Of a stretch of DNA of 64,000 bases, positions 45,902 to 56,000 are shown one piece after another. Location: assembly GCF_000384475.1 (NCBI RefSeq), contig NZ_ARWB01000001.1, positions 62,001 to 126,000 of the forward strand. Direction: 5' to 3'. Source of the stretch: Methylopila sp. M107. Its GTDB lineage: Bacteria; Pseudomonadota; Alphaproteobacteria; Rhizobiales; Methylopilaceae. The notes below the pieces were generated by a model. That model made no database searches. It saw only the letters and a list, made by a program, of their open reading frames with translations, and was not told the DNA's origin. A program made the position numbers and the translations under genes. The number at the start of each line of letters is the position of its first letter. The stretch's first letter is position 1.

Positions 45902-45925
45902 ACGCTTCGGCCGCAGCCGAAGCGT
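45902..45925. promoter_or_regulatory. Perfect palindrome between ArsR-type regulator and ABM gene
   Basis: ACGCTTCGGC-CGCA-GCCGAAGCGT has ten-base arms. Its place in the 126-base divergent gap fits an ArsR-family operator; an RNA hairpin in one leader is the alternative. Confidence 0.45.
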
Positions 45926-45985
45926 TCCGGCTTGCCTTTCGCGCGCGCCTCGCGCGTTTAGAAGCGGTCCAAGGGAGAGTTCCGC

Positions 45986-46330
45986 ATGATCGCCGTCATC
46001 TTCGAAGTCATTCCCGCAGAGGGCCGCGCCGCGGATTACTTTTCGATGGCGACGCAGCTGAAGGCCGACGTCGAGCAGGCCGACGGGTTCATCTCTGTCG
46101 AGCGCTTCGAGAGCGTCACCCAACCCGGCAAGTTCGTGTCGCTGTCGTTCTGGCGAGACGAGGCGGCGCTGCAGGCATGGCGCGCCCATGGCCGCCACCA
46201 GATCGCGCAGAAGGCGGGAAGGGCGGGGGTCTTCGCGGACTACCGCCTGAGGGTGTCGAGCGTCATCCGCGACTACGGCATGAGCGAGCGCGCCGAGGCG
46301 CCGGAAGACGCGATCGCGCTGCACGGGTGA
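45986..46330 (+). CDS. Antibiotic biosynthesis monooxygenase (ABM) domain protein
   Basis: A 114-residue ferredoxin-like ABM protein. IAVIFEVIPAEGRAADYF, GFISVERFESVTQPGKFVSLSFWRDEAAL and WRAHGRHQIAQKAGR are family blocks. ABM proteins act as small cofactor-free oxygenases or haem-degrading enzymes; the substrate is unknown. The ArsR-type regulator is divergent, so the gene may be controlled by it. Confidence 0.88.
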   Translation: MIAVIFEVIPAEGRAADYFSMATQLKADVEQADGFISVERFESVTQPGKFVSLSFWRDEAALQAWRAHGRHQIAQKAGRAGVFADYRLRVSSVIRDYGMSERAEAPEDAIALHG

Positions 46331-46345
46331 GGAGGCGGCTGCGGC

Positions 46346-46918
46346 TTACTCCGCGAACGGCAGGCCCTCGAAGATGTCGCGCGCCGCGATCCGGCAGTCG
46401 ATCTCGGGAAGGTCGACGACCGCGTCGAGGTCGACATAGGACTGCGGCGTCCAGATATCGCCATGCCGGACGTGAAGCGTCAGCTGCGGTTTTTCAGTGT
46501 CGACCAGCAAGATGTAGGCGAGCGACGGGACGGTTTTGTACTCGTCGAGCTTTTTCACGCGGTCGTAATTCATCGTGCTCGGCGATAGCACTTCGACCAC
46601 GAGGCGGGGCGCTGACGCGGAGGTCCTCTTCAGATCCAATGGGCCGCAATCGACGAGAACGTCGGGCCTTCGAATGCTACCCGACTTGATGAGGATCGCC
46701 GTGTCGTCCGTTCGCGCGCGACACGGCTTGCGCCTGAGTTGGGTCGATAACTCGCGCAGGACGTTCACGGTGACGGTGTCATGCGCGCCGCTTGCGCCGG
46801 TCATCGCTTTGAGCGGCAATACGGGGATTCCGTCGACCAGCTCGTAGTTGCGATCCTGCGCCTGCTGCCAGACGAGGAACTCGTCGACCGTCATGCGCTT
46901 CAGTTCAGGCTCGCCCAT
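46346..46918 (-). CDS. Uma2-family (DUF820) putative restriction-fold endonuclease
   Basis: A 190-residue protein of the PD-(D/E)XK fold: MTVDEFLVWQQAQDRNYELVDG start, RRPDVLVDCG with the metal Asp, LVVEVLSPST with the Glu, and DRVKKLDEYKTV. Uma2 genes are common in cyanobacteria and some Proteobacteria, usually stand-alone, with unknown function and some mobility. The start is the ATG at 46918. It faces hemH. Confidence 0.88.
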   Translation of the reverse strand: MGEPELKRMTVDEFLVWQQAQDRNYELVDGIPVLPLKAMTGASGAHDTVTVNVLRELSTQLRRKPCRARTDDTAILIKSGSIRRPDVLVDCGPLDLKRTSASAPRLVVEVLSPSTMNYDRVKKLDEYKTVPSLAYILLVDTEKPQLTLHVRHGDIWTPQSYVDLDAVVDLPEIDCRIAARDIFEGLPFAE

Positions 46919-47051
46919 CGCGGCGTCTCGGTTCGAGGATGTTCGCAATCCTATCACAGCCCTTGCGCGTAACCGAGCGGCAGGCGGATGGATGACTTCG
47001 CCGACGGCCGGCTCTATCTAGAGCGCGACCAGCCAAGGAGCGCCAGTCTCG

Positions 47052-48110
47052 ATGAACGCCCCCTTCTCCCAGGGCGACGCCCGCGCCGTGCGTCTGCCGG
47101 CCGACCATCCGCCGATAAAGTCCGGCCGCATCGGCGTGCTGCTGGTCAATCTCGGCACGCCGGACGGCACCGACTACTGGTCGATGCGGCGTTACCTCAA
47201 GGAGTTCCTGTCCGATCGCCGGGTGATCGAGACGCCGCGCCTCATCTGGTGGCCGATCCTCAACGGCGTGATCCTGACCACGCGTCCGGGCCGCAAGGGC
47301 AAGGACTACGCCTCGATCTGGAACAAGGAGCGCGACGAGAGCCCGCTCCGCACCATCACGCGCAGCCAGTCGGAGAAGCTCGCGGCCTCGCTCGCGGCCT
47401 CCGAGCCGAGGCTCGTGGTCGACTGGGCGATGCGCTACGGCAACCCGTCGATCGCCTCGCGGATCGACGCGCTGCAGGCGCAAGGCTGCGACCGGCTGCT
47501 GCTGGTGCCGCTCTATCCGCAATACGCGGCGGCGACGTCCGCCACTGTCTGCGACAAGGCGTTCGACAGGCTGAAGGAGTTGCGCTGGCAGCCGGTTCTG
47601 CGCGTCGCGCCGCCCTGGGCTGACGATCCGGTCTATATCGAGGCGCTGACGGGCTCGCTGAAAGACGAGATCGCGAAGCTCGACTTCGAGCCCGAGGTCA
47701 TCCTCGCTTCGTTCCACGGCGTGCCCAAGAGCTATCTCGAGCAGGGCGATCCGTATCACTGCCAGTGCCAGAAGACCGCGCGGCTGATGCGCGAGGCGCT
47801 CGGCTTCGACGAGTCGAGGTTCCGCCTGACCTTCCAGTCGCGCTTCGGGCCGGCCGAATGGCTGCAGCCCTACACCGACAAGACCGTCGAGGCGCTGGCG
47901 AAGCAGGGTGTGAAGAACATCGCCGTCTGCATGCCCGGCTTCACCGCCGACTGCCTCGAGACGCTGGAGGAGATCGCGGGCGAGAACGCCGAGATCTTCC
48001 ACCACAACGGGGGCGAGAACTTCGCCGCCATCCCCTGCCTCAACGACAGCGAGGAGGGCATGCGCGTCATCGAGCACGTCGTCCGCCGTGAACTTATGGG
48101 CTGGATCTGA
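47052..48110 (+). CDS. hemH: Ferrochelatase
   Basis: A 352-residue enzyme that inserts Fe2+ into protoporphyrin IX. GVLLVNLGTPDGTDYWSMRRYLKEFL start, SFHGVPKSYLEQGDPYHCQC with the active His, FRLTFQSRFGPAEWLQPYTDKT and GFTADCLETLEEI with the conserved Glu are present. Length fits alphaproteobacterial HemH. It ends the haem pathway and is a peripheral inner-membrane protein. Confidence 0.96.
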   Translation: MNAPFSQGDARAVRLPADHPPIKSGRIGVLLVNLGTPDGTDYWSMRRYLKEFLSDRRVIETPRLIWWPILNGVILTTRPGRKGKDYASIWNKERDESPLRTITRSQSEKLAASLAASEPRLVVDWAMRYGNPSIASRIDALQAQGCDRLLLVPLYPQYAAATSATVCDKAFDRLKELRWQPVLRVAPPWADDPVYIEALTGSLKDEIAKLDFEPEVILASFHGVPKSYLEQGDPYHCQCQKTARLMREALGFDESRFRLTFQSRFGPAEWLQPYTDKTVEALAKQGVKNIAVCMPGFTADCLETLEEIAGENAEIFHHNGGENFAAIPCLNDSEEGMRVIEHVVRRELMGWI

Positions 48111-48177
48111 GCCGCCAACTTGCCATCGGCGACGCGCTTGGGCCCTATGCGTCGCGTGAAGCGCAAGGACTTCGCAA

Positions 48178-49194
48178 ATGACGGGATTCGGCATGTCCGG
48201 TTTTGATATCGCGGCGATCGTGGTCGCGCTGCTGATCATCTTCGTGATCTTCGCGGGCGTGAAGACCGTTCCGCAGGGTTATAACTACACGGTCGAGCGC
48301 TTCCAGAAGTACACCCGCACGCTTCATCCCGGCCTCACCATCATCGTGCCGTTCATCGACCAGATCGGCCGCAAGATGAACATGATGGAGCAGGTGCTCG
48401 AAATCCCCCGGCAGGAGGTCATCTCCCGCGACAACGCCATCGTGCAGGTCGACGGCGTCGCGTTCTTCCAGGTGATCGACGCGCCGCAGGCGTCCTACGA
48501 GGTCACCAACCTCGAGCGCGCCATGATGGCGCTGACCATGACCAACATCCGCTCGGTGCTGGGCTCGATGGATCTCGACCACATGCTGAGCCAGCGCGAC
48601 GAGATCAACACGCGGCTGCTCCATGTGGTCGACGCCGCGGCAGGCGCCTGGGGCGTCAAGGTCACGCGCATCGAGATCAAGGACATCACGCCGCCCTCCG
48701 ACATCGTGACCGCGATGGGCCGGCAGATGAAAGCCGAGCGCGAGAAGCGCGCCTCGATCCTGGTCGCCGAAGGCGCGAAGCAGGCGCAGATCCTGGAAGC
48801 CGAAGGCCGCAAGGAGGCCGCGTTCCGCGACGCCGAGGCGCGCGAACGTTCCGCGCAGGCCGAGGCCAGCGCCACCACGATGGTGAGCGAGGCGGTGTCG
48901 CGCGGCGACATGGCGGCGCTGAACTACTTCATCGCGCAGAAATATGTCGAGGCGCTGAAGGCCATGGCGGCCTCGCCGAACCAGAAGACGATGATCATCC
49001 CTTACGAGGCGACCGCGCTGCTCGGCTCGCTCGGCGGCATTGCAGAACTCGCCCGCGACACGTTTGGCGGGGGCGCCGCGGCGACGCCGGCCGCGCGCGC
49101 GACGGCGCCGTCGTCTCGCACCAGCGTTCCGCAAAGCGGCGTGGTGACGACCGGCGCGTCGCCGTTCTCGACGCCTCCCGGCGGGGCGGTCTGA
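48178..49194 (+). CDS. SPFH/band-7 domain membrane protein
   Basis: A 338-residue stomatin-like protein. N-terminal membrane helix (about 7-25), then the SPFH domain from [21 protein letters not shown] through [25 protein letters not shown] and a long Ala/Glu-rich coiled coil (about 180-255). A Pro/Ala-rich tail ends it. It pairs with NfeD 4 bases downstream; SPFH-NfeD pairs organise membrane microdomains. Escherichia QmcA is the closest named relative. Confidence 0.93.
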   Translation: MTGFGMSGFDIAAIVVALLIIFVIFAGVKTVPQGYNYTVERFQKYTRTLHPGLTIIVPFIDQIGRKMNMMEQVLEIPRQEVISRDNAIVQVDGVAFFQVIDAPQASYEVTNLERAMMALTMTNIRSVLGSMDLDHMLSQRDEINTRLLHVVDAAAGAWGVKVTRIEIKDITPPSDIVTAMGRQMKAEREKRASILVAEGAKQAQILEAEGRKEAAFRDAEARERSAQAEASATTMVSEAVSRGDMAALNYFIAQKYVEALKAMAASPNQKTMIIPYEATALLGSLGGIAELARDTFGGGAAATPAARATAPSSRTSVPQSGVVTTGASPFSTPPGGAV

Positions 49195-49198
49195 CGCG

Positions 49199-49651
49199 AT
49201 GCTCGCAAGCCTCTGGCTGACGCTCGGCGGCTGGCGCTGGATCGTCGTCGGCCTCGTGCTGCTTGGGCTTGAGCTGGTCGCGCCCGGCACCTTCCTGCTC
49301 TGGCTCGGCATCGCCGCCATCCTGGTCGGTCTGATCGCGCTCGTGATCGATCCCGGCTGGCAGGTCGAGCTGATCGCCTTCGCGGTCCTCGGGCTCGCCG
49401 CCGCGGTCGGCTGGTGGGTCTACGGCCGCCCCGACAACGCCGCCGTCAGCGACCAGCCGATGCTGAACCGCCGCGCCGAACGTCATGTCGGCAAGGCCTT
49501 CGTGCTCGATGCGCCGATCGTCCATGGCGACGGCAGGCTTAGAATCGACGACACCACATGGCGCGTCTCGGGGCCGGACCTTCCGGCCGGCGCGCGCGTT
49601 AAGGTCGTGGCGGTCGAGGGCATCACGCTCGTCGTGGCGGCGGACAGCTGA
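49199..49651 (+). CDS. NfeD-family membrane protein
   Basis: A 150-residue short NfeD. Three to four hydrophobic segments (about 10-30, 32-52 and 58-80) precede a C-terminal OB-fold (about 95-148) with GKAFVLDAPIVHGDGRLRIDDTTWRVSG. Short NfeD proteins partner with SPFH proteins, here the gene 4 bases upstream. It may stabilise the SPFH oligomer. Confidence 0.92.
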   Translation: MLASLWLTLGGWRWIVVGLVLLGLELVAPGTFLLWLGIAAILVGLIALVIDPGWQVELIAFAVLGLAAAVGWWVYGRPDNAAVSDQPMLNRRAERHVGKAFVLDAPIVHGDGRLRIDDTTWRVSGPDLPAGARVKVVAVEGITLVVAADS

Positions 49652-49659
49652 GAGGCGCG

Positions 49660-50304
49660 ATGCTGGGTTGGTTCCGGGCGCTGATGCCCAAGGAGGACAG
49701 CTTCTTCGAGCTGTTCTCGCGCCATTCGCAAACCCTTGTGGCGGGGGCGGAATCTCTCCGGAAGCTGCTCGACGGCGGCGACGCGACGCCCGACCATTGC
49801 GCCGAGATCGTCCGGCAGGAGCACCTTGCCGACGACATCGCGCGCGAGGTGCTGCAGGCGGTCAACCGCAGCTTCATCACGCCCTTCGACCGCAGCGACA
49901 TCACAGGCCTGATCCAGGCGATGGACGACGCCATCGACGAGATGAACAGGACCGTGAAGGCGGTGAACCTCTATGAGCTCCGCGTGTTTGACCCGCTGAT
50001 GCGCGAGATGGGCGACACGGTGGTCGAGGCCGCGAAGCTCACGCAACAGGCGATCCCGCTGCTCAGCGCCGTCGGGACGCATGCGCAGAAGCTCGGCGAG
50101 CTGACCGAGCGGATCATCCGGGTCGAGGGCCGCTCCGACGACCTGCACGACCAGGGCGTGAAGGAGCTGTTCCGCACCGTCGGCCGCACCGACCCGATGG
50201 CCTACATCATCGGCCGCGAGATCTACGGCGACCTCGAGGACGTGGTCGATCGGTTCGAGGACGTCGCGAACAAGATCTCCGGCATCGTCGTCGAGAACGT
50301 CTGA
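49660..50304 (+). CDS. DUF47 PhoU-like protein, Pit accessory
   Basis: A 214-residue all-helical PhoU-like protein (DUF47/TIGR00153). PKEDSFFELFSRHSQTLVAGAE start, LADDIAREVLQAVNRSFITPFDRSDI and IDEMNRTVKAVNLYEL are family blocks. It is next to pit, the usual arrangement in which DUF47 modulates low-affinity phosphate transport. Confidence 0.92.
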   Translation: MLGWFRALMPKEDSFFELFSRHSQTLVAGAESLRKLLDGGDATPDHCAEIVRQEHLADDIAREVLQAVNRSFITPFDRSDITGLIQAMDDAIDEMNRTVKAVNLYELRVFDPLMREMGDTVVEAAKLTQQAIPLLSAVGTHAQKLGELTERIIRVEGRSDDLHDQGVKELFRTVGRTDPMAYIIGREIYGDLEDVVDRFEDVANKISGIVVENV

Positions 50305-50340
50305 GGATGGCTCGGTCGAAGTTTCTCCCTGCCGACCGTC

Positions 50341-50463
50341 CGCCCCCTCACCCGTCCCTTCGGGCCGACCTCTCCCTGGGGAGAGGTGCGAAACGGCCCC
50401 GTCTCTTCACCTCTCCCCAGCGGGGAGAGGTCGCGAGGCGGAGCCGAGCGGGTGAGGGGGCGG
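50341..50463. repeat. Type B palindromic repeat between DUF47 and pit
   Basis: Perfect outer arms CGCCCCCTCACCCG (50341-50354) and CGGGTGAGGGGGCG (50449-50462), inner GACCTCTCCC...GGGGAGAGGT pairs. It fills the 181-base gap between the two cotranscribed genes. Confidence 0.85.
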
Positions 50464-50485
50464 ACGGCCTCGCGGTGACGCGCTG

Positions 50486-51490
50486 ATGGACGCCGCCATC
50501 TCCTTCCCGCTGCTCGTCGCGCTGATCGGCGTCGCGCTGGCGTTCGATTTCCTCAACGGGCTGCACGACGCCGCGAACTCGATCGCGACGATCGTGTCGA
50601 CCCGCGTGCTGAAGCCGCGCTACGCGGTGATCTGGGCGGCGTTCTTCAACTTCATCGCCTTCCTGTTCTTCGGCCTGCATGTCGCAGAAACCGTGGGGCG
50701 CGGCATCGTGTCGGCCGATATCGTGACGCCCGCCGTGATCTTCGCGGCGCTCGTCGGCGCCATCGCCTGGAACCTGATCACCTGGGCGCTCGGCATCCCG
50801 TCTTCGTCGAGCCATGCGCTGATCGGCGGGCTGGTGGGCGCGGGCCTCGCCAAGACCGGGTTCTCGGCGATCGTCTGGTCGGGCCTCCTGAAGACCACGG
50901 CCGCGATCGTGCTGTCGCCGCTCACCGGCTTCATGCTGGCTCTGCTGCTGGTGCTGATCGTCACCTGGACCTTCGTGCGCGCGACGCCGTTCGCGGTCGA
51001 CCGGACCTTCCGGATCGGGCAGTTCGTCTCCGCCTCGATGTACTCGCTCGGCCATGGCGGCAACGACGCCCAGAAGACCATGGGGATCATCGCCGTGCTG
51101 CTCTACAGCCAGGGCGTCTACGGCGGCGAGTTCCACGTGCCGCTCTGGGTCGTGCTGTCGTGCCAGGCCGCGATGGCGCTCGGCACGCTGATGGGCGGCT
51201 GGCGGATCGTCCACACCATGGGCTCGCGCATCACGCGGCTAAATCCGATGCAGGGCTTCTGCGCCGAGACCGGCGGCGCGCTCACCCTGTTCGGCGCGAC
51301 ATGGCTCGGCGTGCCGGTCTCGACCACGCACACCATCACGGGCGCGATCGTCGGCGTCGGGGCCGCGCGGCGAACCTCCGCGGTGCGCTGGGGCGTCGCG
51401 AGCAACATCGTGGTCGCATGGGTGGTGACGATCCCGGCGGCCGCGATCATCGCTGCGCTGACCTATTGGGCGACGCGCCTCTTCGCCTGA
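50486..51490 (+). CDS. pit: Inorganic phosphate transporter, PiT family
   Basis: A 334-residue membrane carrier with about ten helices. PiT repeats are visible: DFLNGLHDAANSIATIVSTRVL in the first half, and GSRITRLNPMQGFCAETGGALTLFGATWLGVPVSTTHTITGAIVGVG in the second. It would import Pi with H+ or a divalent cation. The DUF47 gene upstream forms a transport unit with it. Confidence 0.95.
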   Translation: MDAAISFPLLVALIGVALAFDFLNGLHDAANSIATIVSTRVLKPRYAVIWAAFFNFIAFLFFGLHVAETVGRGIVSADIVTPAVIFAALVGAIAWNLITWALGIPSSSSHALIGGLVGAGLAKTGFSAIVWSGLLKTTAAIVLSPLTGFMLALLLVLIVTWTFVRATPFAVDRTFRIGQFVSASMYSLGHGGNDAQKTMGIIAVLLYSQGVYGGEFHVPLWVVLSCQAAMALGTLMGGWRIVHTMGSRITRLNPMQGFCAETGGALTLFGATWLGVPVSTTHTITGAIVGVGAARRTSAVRWGVASNIVVAWVVTIPAAAIIAALTYWATRLFA

Positions 51491-51494
51491 CCGT

Positions 51495-53051
51495 TCACTC
51501 GAGATCGAACGTCACGCCCTGCGCGAGCGGCAGGTCGGAGCCGTAGTTCACCGTCGCGGTCTGGCGGCGCATGTAGATCTTCCAGGCGTCCGAGCCGGAT
51601 TCTCGGCCGCCGCCAGTCTCCTTCTCGCCGCCGAACGCGCCGCCGATCTCGGCGCCGGACGGGCCGATATTGACGTTGGCGATGCCGCAATCGGAGCCGC
51701 GCTCTGACATAAAGATCTCCGCCTCGCGGATGTCGTTCGTGAAGATCGACGACGACAGCCCTTGCGCGACGGCGTTGTTGAGCGCGATCGCTGCGCCGAG
51801 GTCGTCGACGCGCATCACATAGAGGATCGGAGCGAAGGTCTCCTGCAGGACCGGACCCGCATGCTCGCCGATTTCGATCAGCGCCGGGCGCACATAGCAG
51901 CCGCACTCTTCGACGTCCGGCCCGACGCGTCCGCCGCCGAAGATCGTCGCCCCCATGGCGCGGGCGGCGTCGAGCGCAGCCGTCATGGCCTCCATGGCGC
52001 GGGCGTCGATCAACGGCCCGACGAGCGTGTCGGGCTCGCGCGGGTCGCCGACGATCACGCCGGCGTAGGCGTCGTGCAGGCGCTCGAGAAGCGCGTCATA
52101 GACGTCGCCATGCACGAACAGCCGCCGCAGGCTGGTGCAGCGCTGGCCGGCCGTCCCCATGGAGGAGAACGCGACCGCCCGCGCGGTCAGCGCGATATCG
52201 GCGGACGGCCGCACGATCGCGGCATTGTTGCCGCCGAGCTCCAGCAACCCACGCGCGAAACGGCCTGCGAGCCGGGGCGCCACGGCGCGGCCCATGGCGG
52301 TCGACCCGGTGGCGGAGACGAGCGGGACGCGAGGGTCGTCGACAAGCGCTTCGCCGACGTCGGCTCCGCCGAAAACAACGCTCGAAAGATGTTCCGGCGC
52401 GAGCGAACCCTCGTAGCGGAACCGTGTCACCGCGACCTCGAACAGCGCCTGCACGGCGAGCGCGGTCAGCGGCGTCTTCTCGGAGGGCTTCCACACGACC
52501 GCATTGCCGCACACGACCGCGAGCGCCGCGTTCCAGGCCCAGACGGCGACCGGGAAGTTGAACGCCGAGATGATCCCGACGACGCCCAGCGGACGCCATG
52601 TCTCGGCCATGCGGTGGTCCGGGCGCTCGCTCGCGATCGTGAGGCCGTGGAACTGGCGCGACAGACCGACGGCGAAATCGCAGATGTCGATCATTTCCTG
52701 AACCTCGCCGAGGCCTTCGGAGATGATCTTGCCGCTCTCGATCGTGACGAGGCGGCCGAGTTCGGTCTTGGCGGAACGCAGCGTTTCGCCGAACAGGCGG
52801 ATCAGCTCGCCGCGCCGCGGCGCCGGCACGGATCGCCACTCGAGATGGGCGGCGTGGGCCGCCGTCACTGCGTCCGCGACCGAGGCTGCGTCGGTGAGCG
52901 CGACGCCGCCGATCATGCTGCCGTCGATCGGGGAGCGCGCGGTCAGCCGGCCCTGCGCGAACCGCGCGGCCGGGACCCCGAGGTCGAGCAGAAGCGTTTC
53001 GGTCTCGCCAGCGAGCGTGGCGACGGCCATGCGCTGGGTCATATTGTCCAA
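51495..53051 (-). CDS. ALDH7-type aldehyde dehydrogenase (AASADH-like)
   Basis: A 518-residue NAD(P)-dependent dehydrogenase. Catalytic Cys in [13 protein letters not shown], Glu in [11 protein letters not shown], and the cofactor loop [33 protein letters not shown] are present. Segment order and [25 protein letters not shown]-like ending point to ALDH7 (alpha-aminoadipic semialdehyde / L-piperidine-6-carboxylate dehydrogenase), used in lysine degradation. It is divergent from putA with only 46 bases between starts. ATG at 53030 is an alternative start. Confidence 0.9.
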   Translation of the reverse strand: [518 protein letters not shown]

Positions 53052-53097
53052 ACAGGTCAGGACGAACGGCTCCAGGTGCTCACGAGATCGGGTCCGA

Positions 53098-56000
53098 ATG
53101 ATAGCGCAACCAAGACGTGCTTTTCTGTCACTTTTCGACGAATTCTACGGTCGCATTCCGCTGAGGGAAGGCGTCGCGGCCGCTGCGTTTCGCGCCGAAA
53201 CGGATTGCCTGCCACAGCTCCTTGAATTTGCAACCTTGACCCCTGGCGAAGAAGCGGCCGCTCACGCGCTTGCGACGCGCCTTGTCCGCAAACTTCGGGG
53301 CGAACGCAATCGCGGCGGCGTCGAGGGGCTGATCCGCGAATACGATCTTTCGAACGAGGAAGGCGTCGCCCTGATGTGCCTCGCCGAGGCGCTGCTGCGC
53401 ATCCCAGACGCGGAGACCCGAAACGCGCTGATCCGAGACAAGATCGGCGGCGGCGACTGGCGCAGCCACCTCGGCCATAGCCCGTCGCCCTTCGTCAACG
53501 CGGCGACCTGGGCGCTGGTCATCACCGGGCGCATGACCGCGACAAGCCATGAGACCAACCTGACCTCCGCGCTCGTCCGCATCATCCGGCGAAGCGGCGA
53601 ACCGCTGATCCGCGCCGGCGTCGACATGGCTATGCGGCTGCTGGGCGAGCATTTCGTGGCCGGGCGCGACATCGAGGAGGCGCTGTCGCGGGCCAGGACG
53701 CGAGAGCGCGAAGGCTTTCGACATTCCTACGACATGCTCGGAGAGGCGGCGCTGACGGCGACGGACGCGCAGCGCTACTTCGCCGCATACGCTCGCGCCG
53801 TGGGGAAGATCGGCGCCGCTGCGGAGCGTCAAGGAACCGTCGAGCGGCCGGGCATTTCGATCAAGCTTTCGGCGCTTCACCCGCGCTACGCCCGCGCCCA
53901 AAAAGCGCGGGTGATGGACGAGCTCTACCCGCGACTGCTCGCGCTCGCCGTCCAAGCGAGGTCCGTCGACATCGGCCTCAACATCGACGCGGAGGAGGCC
54001 GATCGCCTCGAACTCTCGCTCGATCTCCTGGAGCGGCTCTGCTTCGAGCCCGAACTGGCCGGCTGGAACGGCGTCGGCTTCGTGGTCCAGGCCTATGGCC
54101 GGCGCGCGCCGCACGTGATCGACTGGCTCGTCGATCTCGCGCGCCGCTCCGAGCGCCAGCTGATGGTGCGGCTTGTGAAGGGGGCCTATTGGGACAGCGA
54201 GATCAAGCGCGCCCAGGCGCTCGGGCTGCCGGAGTTTCCGGTCCTCACCCGCAAGATCCACACCGACGTCAGCTATCTGGCCTGCGCGCGCAAGATGCTC
54301 GATGCGGGCCGCGCGCTCTATCCGCAGTTCGCGACCCACAACGCGCGCACGGTCGCGGCCGTCTACGAGATGGCCGGCGCGGACGCTCCCCGTGACGCAT
54401 ACGAATTCCAGTGCCTGCACGGTATGGGAGAGCCGCTTTACGAAGACGTCGTCGCCAAGACTACGCTCGACCGGCCATGCCGGATCTATGCGCCGGTCGG
54501 CCCGCACGAGACGCTGCTCGCCTATCTCGTCCGGCGGCTGCTCGAAAATGGCGCGAACTCCTCATTCGTGAACCTCGTCGCGGACCCGACGGTCGCAATC
54601 GACGATCTCGTCGCCGATCCGGTCGCGGCGGCTCGGGCCCTCGAGCCGCCGGGGAGGCCCCACGACGCGATCGCCCGGCCGCGCGATCTTTATCTGCCAT
54701 CGCGGCGAAACTCCGCCGGCTTCGATCTGACCGACGAGACGACGCTTTTTCGCCTGAGCGAGGCGCTCGGCGCGCGCGCGGAGCGGCGGTGGACCGCCGC
54801 GCCGATGCTGGCGGACGGCGTGCGCGATCGAGCGGCCGTCCCGATCAGAAACCCGGCGCGACGCGACGAAATCGTGGGGCTCGCAGCCCATGCGGCGCTG
54901 GAAGACATCGAAGCGGCCCTCCGCTTCGCGGCAGCGGAACGGGGATGGGCGGAGACCGCGCCCGCGCGTCGGGCCAAAATCCTGATGGACGCGGCCGACC
55001 GCATGGAATGCGACGCCGCCGACTTCCACCTGTTGCTGATAAGCGAAGCTGGCAAAACGATTTCAGCCGCCATTGCCGAGGTGCGGGAGGCCACGGACTT
55101 CCTGCGCTACTATGCAGCCGGCGTCGCGGACTGGGCGAACGCTACCCATCGCTCGCTCGGCCCGGTCGTCTGCATCAGCCCGTGGAATTTTCCGCTCGCG
55201 ATCTTCACGGGCCAGATCGCGGCGGCGCTCGCAGCCGGAAACGCCGTGCTGGCGAAGCCCGCGGAGGAGACGCCGCTGATCGCGGCCCGCGCGGTCGCGC
55301 TCCTGCTTGAAGCGGGCGTGCCGGGCGCCGCGCTGCAGCTCCTGCCCGGCGAGGGCGACGTCGGCGCGGCGCTGGTGGTGGACGAACGCGTCGCCGGCGT
55401 TCTGTTCACCGGGTCGACCGAGGTCGCGCGGCGCATCCAGGCGGCGCTTTCCACGCGGCTGGGAGCGGACGGCGCGCCGATCCCGCTCGTCGCCGAGACC
55501 GGCGGCCAGAACGCGATGGCGGTGGGTTCCTCCGCGCTGCCCGAACAGGCGGTCGGCGACATTCTGGCGTCCGCCTTCGACAGCGCAGGCCAGCGCTGTT
55601 CCGCGCTCAGGCTGCTCTGCCTGCAGGAGGACGTGGCGGACCGCATCCTCGACATGCTGAAAGGCGCCGCGGCCGAACTCGCCGTCGGCGATCCCGCTTG
55701 GCTCTCGACCAACGTCGGCCCGGTCATATCGGCGGACGCGCAAGCCGCGATCGCGCAGCATGTCGAAGCGGCGCGAAACGGCGGCGCCGCCGTCTGGTCG
55801 ACGGCGCTTCGCGACGACTGCGGCCTTGGGTCGTTCGTCGCGCCGACGATCATCGAGATCGCCTCGGTCGCGCAGATGACCCACGAGGTCTTCGGCCCGG
55901 CGCTGCACGTCCTGCGCTTTCCGCGAGAGGGCCTCGATCGGCTGGTCGAGGAGATCTGCGCGCTCGGCTACGGGCTGACGTTCGGGCTGCAGACGCGCAT

